Assembly (NCBI GenBank): GCA_046331465.1
Contig: JAXLQV010000003.1
Coordinates: forward strand, 930,001-994,000
DNA from: UBA5066 sp046331465
Lineage (GTDB): Bacteria > Acidobacteriota > Thermoanaerobaculia > UBA5066
DNA length: 64,000 nt
Direction of reading: 5' to 3'
The notes under the pieces are model-generated. The model had not been told where the DNA came from. It did not search any database and was given only the letters and a program-made list of their open reading frames with translations. The first letter of the stretch is position 1. Each line of letters opens with the position of its first letter. Below, piece after piece: positions 26,167 through 34,009 of the stretch. Both the position numbers and the translations under genes were made by a program.

Positions 26167-29100
26167 TTGCCGTTCTCCTGCAGACGGGCGACGACCAGGG
26201 CGGGGGCGTCCGGGCCGGGGGAAAGCCGAATGGCGCAGAGGCCACTCTTCTCGAGGGCAGCCGCAGCTTCGTTGGCTCCGGGCGCGGCCTCGTCCAACAG
26301 CGAAAGCACGCCTCCTCCGCGGCGCACCTCGGCCACCGACCTGCCGACGACGAGCCCGTCGTCGAGAAGATCGCCCCCCGCTGCAACCGTGACGCCGTCC
26401 TGCGCGGCGAGGGTTGCGATCACGCTCCGCCACGCTTCCGGGAAGAGATCAAGGTCGAGACCTGCGCCCGCCTTCGCCGCGGTCGCCCCGGCCGGCTCCA
26501 CCGGCGTCCCGAAGATGTCGGGGTACTTCGCGACGACGGCGGACCAGTCGTCCTTGTGGTGGAAACGTACGACGGACCAGCCGGCGTCTTCCAGCGCCGT
26601 CTCCTGGTTCCGGTCCCGCTGCTGACGCTCGGGGAAGTCGTGCGGCGGGCCGTCGACGTAGACCGCGAGGGCGTGGCCGTCGTAGAGGAAGTCGGGCCGC
26701 GTTCCCGCCTCGGCGACGAGGACCTGCCCGCGCGACGGGAGCCGAAGCTGGCGGGCGTGCATCCACTCCAGCCAGCGGCGCTCCAGCTCGGAGCCGGCCG
26801 TGCGCGAGAGGGCCTCCAGGTGGACCGTCGCGGGGACCCCGGCGGCGGACAGCTCGACGGTGGCGCGGGCGAGGCCGAAGAGCAGCTCGCGGATCGCCTG
26901 GCGATCGAGGACGCGGTGGTCGGGCTGGTTCGAGTAGCTGAGGAGGCAGTCGTAGCAGGCCGCCTCGCAGTCTTCGCGGGAGGTGGGGGCGCGCCGAAGG
27001 TCGGTGCCCGTGGCGGCGTCGAAGTGGCAGAGCTCGAGCGCCCGGCGGACGACCGCCGTGAAGGAACCGGGCTCGTCGACGAGCCGGCGGAGGACGCCGG
27101 CTCCCCCTTCCGCCGCCTCGTAGACGAGGAGGTGGCGCCGCTCCTTGCGCGAAGGGAGCGGCTCGGCGGCCAGCTCGCTCTCCTCGAGCTGGTAGTGGAG
27201 CTGGAGGGCGTTCTTGAGCGCGGCCTGGAGGGAGGCCATGACGTTCACGGGCTGGTCGTGCGCGAAGGTGACGAGGAGGCAGTTACGGCGGTCTTCCACG
27301 TAGGGGACGACGCGCTCGCGGCGGGCCGACATCGGGTCGTCGGTGTCGGTCGGGTCGATGTCGTCGTTCTTCGCCCAGTAGCCGCGCTCTACGTCGAGGA
27401 CGAAGCCGTGCTGGTTGGGGTCGGTCCGCCGCATCCAGCCGAGGTTCAGTCGCCAGAGGGTCGCGGCCGGGCCGTAGTCGAGCCGGGCGACCTCGTCGCC
27501 GTCGACGCGGACGGAGGCGAATCGGGTGACGTGCTCGCCGTGGTCGGAGAAGCGGACGGCGGTCTTCAGCTCGTAACCGAGGCGGAGGCGTTCCTCCTCG
27601 TCGGAGTTGATCCGGTCCTTCCGTCGGGTCGAGACGTTCTGGAGGCGGAGCAGGCCCTTCATCCCGCCCGGCAGCTCGGCCCCGCAGCGCTCGCAGAGGT
27701 CGGGGCCGCCTTCGCCGGAGAGCGGGTGGAGGTAGCCGCACGTGCGGCAGATCTTCGCCTCGCGCGTGAGGCCGGCCTCCTCGCGGACCGGGAGGATGAC
27801 CTTGTTGATCACGTACCGGGAGCCCTCGTGGTAGACGACGGCCCGCGGTCCGAACTCGGAGATGGCGAGGAATCGCGGGCGCGAGAGGAACTCGTCGGCC
27901 TCCCGCGTGCGGCGCCCCGGGATGAAGGCCGAGAGCGGCAGTCGCGGGAAGTTGTAGCCGGGGAGGAAGCCCTCGCTCGCGAAGTAGCGGTAGCTGTAGA
28001 AGTCGGACTGGACGATCTTGTCGACGTCGATGAGGAGCTTCAGCTGGGACTCGGCCTCGGCCCGGAGGCGTTCGGCCAGTCGACGGGCCTCGGGAGAGGC
28101 CGAGGCGTCGTGGACGATCCGGTTCTGGCTCTTCGCCTGGCCGAGAGCAGCCCGGTAGAGGCCGCGCCAGCGGGCGCAGGCCGCGTCGAATCGGCCGACG
28201 ACCTGGTCCAGCTCGCGGTCGAGCCAGCCGTCGGTGTACCAGCCGGCACCTTCCAGCTCGGGACGGATGCTCTCGAAGACGGCGCTCGCGCGCTTGCGCG
28301 TCCGGTCGAGGGCGCCGGGGTTCTCGACGTCGGCCCGGATGCCCGACTGAAGGACGAGCGGGGGCTCGTCACCGGCGAGGTCGAGGACGTCCTTCAGCGA
28401 TTTGCCGAGGGAGACGTGCGTCTCGGCGAGCCAGATGGCGTGGACGTGCGCCCGGACGAGGTCTTCGTTGGCGAGGTCGAGCCGGGGCGGGGCGACGGCG
28501 CCCGCGACCATCTGTGAAGGCCGGCGGAAGAAGTACTGGTCGTGCGGGCTCCCGGCCGCGCAGTAGCTGAAGACGAGAGCCGGCTGGCCGCTCCGGCCCG
28601 CGCGGCCGCTCCGCTGGGCGTAGTTGGCCGGCGTGGGCGGGACGTTCCGCATGTTGACGACGTTCAGCTCGGAGATGTCGACGCCGAGCTCCATCGTCGG
28701 CGAGCAGTAGAGGACGGGGAGCCGCCCCTCGCGGAACTCCTTCTCGCGCTTCTCGCGCTCGTCGGGCGGCACCTGGGCCGTGTGCTCGCGGGCGCGCAGG
28801 TCGTGGACGTCGAGGGCGATGGCCCGGTAGAAGCCGATGAAGAAGCGGTTCGTCCGCCCGCCGTCCTTCGGCGGGTGCGGGACGCGGATCGCGTCGTGGG
28901 CCGCGACCCCGCCCTCCCCCGCCGACCAGAGGAGGGCGCCGGCGTTGAGCTGGTAGCCGGGCACGTCGTCCGGCCCCTTCGCGTCGACGACCCGCTCGAC
29001 GATTCCGGCGATGCGGAGCGTCTCGAGGAGGGCGAGGATGAGCGCTTCGCGGCCATCCTGGTCGAGGGCCTTCCAGCGGTCGCCGAGGACGGAGGGCCGC

Positions 29101-31670
29101 CCGAGGTACTGCCCGAAGCCGCCACGGGAGGAGAGGTAGACGGAGTCGCGGCGCTCGTCTTCCTGCACCGACCGTGGGTAGAGGATGCGAGCCTGCTCGA
29201 GGACGTCGTTCTCGTCGAACGCCCAGGGCTCGACGAGCCGCTGGTTGCTGAGCTGGCGGAGGGAGTCCTGCTTGTGGGGCTCGAGGAAGTCGACCTTCAC
29301 GGCCAGCTCGCGCCGCATGAAGTCGAGGAGGGTCTTGAGGATCTGCTCCCGCTGTTCCGGGGCGAGGGACGCGAGCGCCGGGCCGGCACCCTTCCAGGTG
29401 GGCTCGTCGGCGACGAGGTCGGAGAGCGACTTGTAGCCGATGTGGAGGAGCCCGCACTGCTCGAGGTTCGGGAGGGTGATGCGCCAGCCACGCTTCAGGT
29501 CGCGGTAGATGCGGTAGCCGAGGACATCGCGGAAGGCGCGCTCCGTGTCGGTGCGCGCCAGGAACTTCACGTCCGGGTCACGGGCGTAGGCTGCGAACGG
29601 GAGGCCGAGCGCCTGGAAGACGCGCTGCGTCAGCTCGTGATGCTCGATGCCCGAGGGGCCGGCGTCGACGACGGCGCGGTAGAGCCCGGCACGGAGGACG
29701 CCGATCTCGATGAAGTCGTTGAAGTGGCCTGCCTGGAGGGAGGCATCCTGCCTGTTGTCGGTGAAGCTGAGGAGCTTCTGCGCCTTCTGGGGCAGCGTCT
29801 TCTGGGCCCGGATCTGGCGGATGGCCGACAGGCTGAGGATGGTCGTCGCGGTGCTCCGCCCCTCCGAGCCGAGCGCCCCGACTTTTCCGAAGTCGGAGAC
29901 CTGGCGCGCCCCGTAAGCGACGCCGCACTGGAGGCAGAAGCGGAAGGGCGCCGTCACGAAGTGGCAGGCCTGTCCTTCGGCGCCTTCGGTGCCGTCGGGG
30001 TGGACGAAGACCGGACGTGGAAGGGACTTCCGCTTGTGCGGCTTGACCCGCCACCCGCTCGGCCTCTCCTCGACCCAGTCTTCCGGGAGGCGGTCGAGGA
30101 CGGCCCCGTCGTCCGAAGGCCACGGGTTGTCGGCGCTGAAGAAGAGGAAGCCCGCCTCGGAGTGCCCGTCTTTCGCGCGATCCGACGGCTCACGCGGCTC
30201 GAAGGTGCTTGTCGAGGCCTCGTCCCGGCGGCGGACGCAGTAGTACTCCTGGCCGCACTCGCGGCAGAAGACGAGGGGCAGGAGAACGCGGCTGCGGTCT
30301 CCCGGCACGAAGCGCTGGCCGTGGACCGTGATGTGGCGCTCGTCCTCGGGCTCGACGGTGGCGTAGACGGTGTCGCCCCGGCTGATGAACTGGTGGATCC
30401 GGAAGGCGAAGGCCGGATCGCCCGTCTCGGGGTGCCGGGCCGAGTACCCGGCGAGGAGCCCGGCCTGGATCGCCTCCGCGCAGCGCTCCTCCGGATGGCC
30501 CGTGAGGGTGGCCAGCTCCGCAGCAGCCCCCGCTTCGCCGACGACGCTGCGAGGCGTGCGAACCCGGACGAGTCGGCCCGTTCCCTCCTCCTCGGAGGTG
30601 CCGAAGGTCGTCTCGAGCCACGTTGCGAGGGGATGCGCCAGGAACGAGGAGTAGTCCGTCGAGAGGCCGAGGTCAGGGCTCTCGAGGGCCTGGCCGAGGT
30701 CTGCCGCCCAGGCCGGGTCGCCCGCGGCGCGCGGGGCCGTGGCGCGGCGCAGCGTCTCGCCGAGGACGGATTCGGGGCGAACCGTCGTGCCGAAGAGGAG
30801 CGAAGCGACACGTGCCACCTCGGCGCTCTGGTCGGCCCAGGTGCCGCCCGCGGCAAGGGTCGCGGATGTGCCGACACACTGGAGCTGGGTCGCCGTCATC
30901 CGGTCGCGGACACGCCGGACGAGAAGCGCGACGTCGGCACCCTGGCGCCCGCGGTAGGTGTGCAGCTCGTCGAGGACGAGGAATCTCAGCCCCTGCGCGG
31001 CGTCGATGAGCTTCTGCTCGAACGGCCTCGTGAGGAGGAGCTCGAGCATGACGAAGTTCGTGAGGAGGATGTCGGGCGGGCTCTCGAGGATCGTCTTCCG
31101 CTCTTCTTCCGATTCCTGTCCCGTGTAGCGCGCGAAAGTGACGGGGCCGGCTCCGTTCGGGAACCCCTCGCAGACGAACTTCCGGAGCTCGCCTGCCTGG
31201 CTGTTCGCAAGAGCGTTCATCGGGTAGACGACGATGGCCTGGACGCCCTTGCCGCTTCCCCGCCGGAGGACGTGGTCGACGATGGGGACGATGTAGGCGA
31301 GGCTCTTGCCCGAGCCGGTGCCCGTCGTCAGGACGTAGCTCTCGCCCTTCCGGGCCGTGAGGATCGCTTCTTCCTGGTGCCTGTGGAGGCGGAGGCGCCG
31401 CCCCTCGCCCTTGACCTCCTCGCGGTCCTTGTCGCGCCGGAACACCTTCGCGCAGCCCGGGTGGAGAACGCCCGTCTCGACGAGGTCGTCGATCCATCGG
31501 CCCGGCTCGAAAGCGGGGTTCAGCTGGATGAGCGGCTGCGGCCAGAGGAGCCCTTCCTCGAGGAGGTGATCGACGTGCTCGCGGATCCGCGCGTCCCGGA
31601 TCTCGATGAAGCTCCGGACGTAGGCCGCGTAATCGGCGATGAGCTGGTCCCGGTACTCGAAGACTCGCAC
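26163..31670 (-). CDS. DUF1998-containing DEAD/DEAH-box helicase with C-terminal nuclease-like domain
   Basis: 1835 aa, GTG at 31668-31670 with GGAGG six bases before. N-terminal SF2 core of the YprA/MrfA type: Walker A TGTGSGKS (116-123), VYPMNALANSQ, DILLTNFVMLE, motif II LDELHTYRGRQGAD. The second lobe has SPTMELGVDISELN and NYAQRSGRAGRSGQ. Zinc motifs CRTCG and CERCG precede a DUF1998 region (EGGAGVLRRL, CEAACYDCLLSYSNQPDHRVLDR). The last ~250 residues (TRPDFLYDGHALAVYVDGP, GWSVVRFHHKDDW) look like a Vsr/DUF559-type nuclease. DrmA plus DrmB of DISARM, Druantia DruE and MrfA are the nearest known layouts. It is probably the first gene of the defence transcript. Confidence 0.9.
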   Translation of the reverse strand: MRVFEYRDQLIADYAAYVRSFIEIRDARIREHVDHLLEEGLLWPQPLIQLNPAFEPGRWIDDLVETGVLHPGCAKVFRRDKDREEVKGEGRRLRLHRHQEEAILTARKGESYVLTTGTGSGKSLAYIVPIVDHVLRRGSGKGVQAIVVYPMNALANSQAGELRKFVCEGFPNGAGPVTFARYTGQESEEERKTILESPPDILLTNFVMLELLLTRPFEQKLIDAAQGLRFLVLDELHTYRGRQGADVALLVRRVRDRMTATQLQCVGTSATLAAGGTWADQSAEVARVASLLFGTTVRPESVLGETLRRATAPRAAGDPAWAADLGQALESPDLGLSTDYSSFLAHPLATWLETTFGTSEEEGTGRLVRVRTPRSVVGEAGAAAELATLTGHPEERCAEAIQAGLLAGYSARHPETGDPAFAFRIHQFISRGDTVYATVEPEDERHITVHGQRFVPGDRSRVLLPLVFCRECGQEYYCVRRRDEASTSTFEPREPSDRAKDGHSEAGFLFFSADNPWPSDDGAVLDRLPEDWVEERPSGWRVKPHKRKSLPRPVFVHPDGTEGAEGQACHFVTAPFRFCLQCGVAYGARQVSDFGKVGALGSEGRSTATTILSLSAIRQIRAQKTLPQKAQKLLSFTDNRQDASLQAGHFNDFIEIGVLRAGLYRAVVDAGPSGIEHHELTQRVFQALGLPFAAYARDPDVKFLARTDTERAFRDVLGYRIYRDLKRGWRITLPNLEQCGLLHIGYKSLSDLVADEPTWKGAGPALASLAPEQREQILKTLLDFMRRELAVKVDFLEPHKQDSLRQLSNQRLVEPWAFDENDVLEQARILYPRSVQEDERRDSVYLSSRGGFGQYLGRPSVLGDRWKALDQDGREALILALLETLRIAGIVERVVDAKGPDDVPGYQLNAGALLWSAGEGGVAAHDAIRVPHPPKDGGRTNRFFIGFYRAIALDVHDLRAREHTAQVPPDEREKREKEFREGRLPVLYCSPTMELGVDISELNVVNMRNVPPTPANYAQRSGRAGRSGQPALVFSYCAAGSPHDQYFFRRPSQMVAGAVAPPRLDLANEDLVRAHVHAIWLAETHVSLGKSLKDVLDLAGDEPPLVLQSGIRADVENPGALDRTRKRASAVFESIRPELEGAGWYTDGWLDRELDQVVGRFDAACARWRGLYRAALGQAKSQNRIVHDASASPEARRLAERLRAEAESQLKLLIDVDKIVQSDFYSYRYFASEGFLPGYNFPRLPLSAFIPGRRTREADEFLSRPRFLAISEFGPRAVVYHEGSRYVINKVILPVREEAGLTREAKICRTCGYLHPLSGEGGPDLCERCGAELPGGMKGLLRLQNVSTRRKDRINSDEEERLRLGYELKTAVRFSDHGEHVTRFASVRVDGDEVARLDYGPAATLWRLNLGWMRRTDPNQHGFVLDVERGYWAKNDDIDPTDTDDPMSARRERVVPYVEDRRNCLLVTFAHDQPVNVMASLQAALKNALQLHYQLEESELAAEPLPSRKERRHLLVYEAAEGGAGVLRRLVDEPGSFTAVVRRALELCHFDAATGTDLRRAPTSREDCEAACYDCLLSYSNQPDHRVLDRQAIRELLFGLARATVELSAAGVPATVHLEALSRTAGSELERRWLEWMHARQLRLPSRGQVLVAEAGTRPDFLYDGHALAVYVDGPPHDFPERQQRDRNQETALEDAGWSVVRFHHKDDWSAVVAKYPDIFGTPVEPAGATAAKAGAGLDLDLFPEAWRSVIATLAAQDGVTVAAGGDLLDDGLVVGRSVAEVRRGGGVLSLLDEAAPGANEAAAALEKSGLCAIRLSPGPDAPALVVARLQENGK

Positions 31671-31950
31671 GCCTGCCTCCTCGTGCTACCGGATGTCGCT
31701 GGCTCCGGGCCGCTCGTCGCGACCGCTGCGTGATCGATGCATCGCTGGCGTCGGGGGTCCCGGTCTCCGTCTCGAAGACCGTACCGCCGCAGGCCGCATT
31801 TTCCGTTCCCTCGCGCGGATTGAAAATGATGCGGAGGAATCAGAGTGATTCCGTCTTGAACTCACGAGATGCACACGTGACCGACACAACGCTCGAAGGC
31901 GGATCGGGGACGCGTCGGCCACGAGCCGGGACCTTCGCAAGCGCGGATCG
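31671..31950. promoter_or_regulatory. Control region upstream of the defence operon, with inverted repeat
   Basis: 280 bases without a gene, between a membrane-protein gene and the GTG of the DUF1998 helicase, both on the minus strand. It contains a perfect inverted repeat GGAATCA-GAG-TGATTCC at 31836-31852 (7-bp arms), about 166 bases before the helicase start, next to a more AT-rich stretch with TTGAAAATGAT. No confident -35/-10 pair could be chosen. The repeat is a candidate operator for the defence genes. Confidence 0.4.
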
Positions 31951-33114
31951 TCAGGCCGATCCAAGACCGAGCGGATTCGCGGTGTTGCCGGATTCCGTCT
32001 CCATCAGGGTGGGTGGTCTGCCGATTTCCGACGGCTCCACCGCTGGAGCGGGAGGAGTCGTCGATTCCCGAATCCGTCGCACGTCTCCCGCGAGCCTCAG
32101 CAGCAACGCCCAGGTCTCGGCGAGGAGCCCGAAGATCCAGGCTCCGAGGATGAGGAAACCGAGCCCCGCGGTGAGGCCGGCGAAAGCCTGCCGCCACCTC
32201 GGCTCTCGGGCCGCCTCGCACCTAGCGACCTCTTGCCGCGCCGCATCGAGCGCGCGCTTCGCGGACGACGACTTCTCCTCCGCCTCGGCGAGGAGCCTCG
32301 CCGCCCGCTCGGCTACGGGAGTGCCGGTCACGGCAGCGAGCGCTGCCCGGTCACGGGCACGGGCGGCCCAGGCGTCGAGCCACTCCGCAAGCTCGTTGCG
32401 GCCCGCTTCATCGATGTTGAGGTTCGGAATGGCGTTTGCCGCTTCCTTTCGGACCGCCTCGACGTCCCCGGCCCATTCGAGTCTCTGGTTGAGCCGGAGC
32501 TCGAGATCGTCGACGGCCCCAACGTTCAGGCCGCCACGCGCCGCAATCCGGTTCCGCACGCTCGCGAAGGCCGCACCCGACGTCGTGAGCGCTCTGGTCG
32601 CCTCGGCCTTCTTCCGCTCGAACTCCGCCGCGAGCCGCTGCGGCCCTCCGGTCTTCTGCTCCTGCAGCTCGCGATCGGCCGCTTCGGCCGCAGTCGCGGC
32701 CGCCTGGGCCGCGCTGCGCGCTTCGGAGAGGACCTTCCCCGAGCCCGAGGGGGGAAGGATCGAGAACGTGAAGAACGTGAGGACGAGCGCGGACCAGAGG
32801 ATCGCGATCGTCACCCCGGTGCCGAGCACGTAGAGGTAGGCGTGGCCGAGGAGGTACTGGTCCGACTTCCTCAGCTCGGCGTCACCCTCGTGGCCGTATC
32901 GCGCGACCTCACCCGTCGACTTCCAGAGGAAGACGAACGGCGCCGAGAAGTACGAGACCCCGAGCCTCAGGAAGCCCAGAACGGTCTGCCGTGGTCCGAA
33001 GACCGTGAGGAGCCCGAGGGCCGCCGCACAGAGGCAGAGGAAGACGATGAGTATTCCGAGACTGCTTGCGCCTTCCGGAACGAGACCCGAGAAGATGGCC
33101 GGTGCATTCGTCAT
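31951..33114 (-). CDS. Membrane protein with long coiled coil
   Basis: 387 aa. The ATG at 33112-33114 follows GGAGG six bases upstream and is preferred to an in-frame start seven codons earlier. Two hydrophobic segments near the N-terminus (SLGILIVFLCLCAAALGLLTVF, about 18-40; YLYVLGTGVTIAILWSALVLTFF, split segment around 95-120) are followed by ~180 residues of heptad-rich Ala/Glu/Arg coiled coil, then a third segment (AGLTAGLGFLILGAWIFGLL) and a proline-rich tail. Family not recognised. Its position at the island edge leaves open a membrane-sensing or effector role. Confidence 0.72.
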   Translation of the reverse strand: MTNAPAIFSGLVPEGASSLGILIVFLCLCAAALGLLTVFGPRQTVLGFLRLGVSYFSAPFVFLWKSTGEVARYGHEGDAELRKSDQYLLGHAYLYVLGTGVTIAILWSALVLTFFTFSILPPSGSGKVLSEARSAAQAAATAAEAADRELQEQKTGGPQRLAAEFERKKAEATRALTTSGAAFASVRNRIAARGGLNVGAVDDLELRLNQRLEWAGDVEAVRKEAANAIPNLNIDEAGRNELAEWLDAWAARARDRAALAAVTGTPVAERAARLLAEAEEKSSSAKRALDAARQEVARCEAAREPRWRQAFAGLTAGLGFLILGAWIFGLLAETWALLLRLAGDVRRIRESTTPPAPAVEPSEIGRPPTLMETESGNTANPLGLGSA

Positions 33115-33247
33115 GTTTCTCCTCCAAACGGACAAGATGCGCGGGACGTATGGACAGACGGCGTTCGGGGCTGGCCCTCACACCTGCGCCAGCGGCACGG
33201 TCCCGGGCGAGAGCGGCGCGCCACGCTCACGCTCCTGTCGAATGCAA

Positions 33248-33267
33248 GGGGAGAACCACTTCTCCCC
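33248..33267 (-). terminator. Hairpin downstream of the zinc-binding unknown gene
   Basis: GGGGAGAA-CCAC-TTCTCCCC is a perfect 8-bp stem with a 4-base loop, about 110 bases downstream of the gene at 33378-33851 on the minus strand. The T-tract on that strand is weak, so terminator activity is uncertain. The rest of 33115-33377 holds nothing I can identify. Confidence 0.35.
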
Positions 33268-33377
33268 GCGCGACAACTCGCTCTCCAGCCTGCTGTTCTT
33301 CCAGGAGCCGTCCGCTCGGCGAGTGTCCGGAGACGTGCCCGAGATTGCCCGGAGACACTCCTGCGACCGCCTCTCGC

Positions 33378-33851
33378 TCACCCGGGCGGCCGTGGAACGC
33401 CGAGGGCCCTGCCAGCCCCGGTGCGGCCACCTCGACCTTTCTCGGCCACGACGGCCGGCAGCTCCGCCTCGTCCCCGACCGTCTCGTAGTCGAACCCGTA
33501 GACGTCCGTGTACCAGACCGGGCCGCAGGCCATGCCGCCGTAGGTCACCTCGAGCGCGAGGAGCTTGTTGCCGTAGCCGATCCGCTCGAGGAGCTTGCGG
33601 AGCTTCACGAGGTCGAGGTCGTGGAGGCGCCTCCCCGTCGCCTTCTTGTCGAAGGCGGGAGAGCGGTACTCGAACTCGCCCACCTCCCCGACGAAGACGA
33701 ACGCGAGGTGGGGGCAGGGCTCGGCGTGGGCGAGGCCCTCGTCGTCGACGCGGAGAACGGCCTGGCCGCAGACCGGGCAGTGGGGCTTCGGCGGCTCGCA
33801 GCCGAAGGGCTGCTCGACCGAGGCGAACTGGGGCTTGGATGCGGGTTTCAC
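33378..33851 (-). CDS. Hypothetical protein with N-terminal zinc-ribbon-like cysteines
   Basis: 157 aa, GTG start preceded by AGGAGG. CPVCGQ and a later AEPCPH give a possible zinc site near residues 24-50. The middle part has FVFVGEVGEFEYRSPAF and VTYGGMACGPVWYTDVYGFDY, rich in aromatic residues. No enzymatic motif is seen. It lies between the coiled-coil membrane protein gene and the divergent Sel1-repeat gene. Unknown function. Confidence 0.65.
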   Translation of the reverse strand: MKPASKPQFASVEQPFGCEPPKPHCPVCGQAVLRVDDEGLAHAEPCPHLAFVFVGEVGEFEYRSPAFDKKATGRRLHDLDLVKLRKLLERIGYGNKLLALEVTYGGMACGPVWYTDVYGFDYETVGDEAELPAVVAEKGRGGRTGAGRALGVPRPPG

Positions 33852-34009
33852 GGTTCGCTCCTCCTGTGTGGAATGCGTCTGCCTGTGGGCCGGGAAGACG
33901 CGATCACCGGGAAGAATGGAACCGAAGGCCGGACAATTGGTGTCCCTCCCGTGCGCGTGGACGCCATCTGTCCGGCGGTCGGGCGCACCTTTCGCAGCGG
34001 AGGCCGTGG

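Noticed and set aside
4526..31670. Naming the whole cluster as classical DISARM
   Set aside because: Only drmD and the methyltransferase match well; drmA/drmB are not separate genes and the PLD protein is far longer than DrmC.
28542..31733. Plus-strand 1063-codon frame
   Set aside because: Shadow of the DUF1998 helicase, which has clear motifs.
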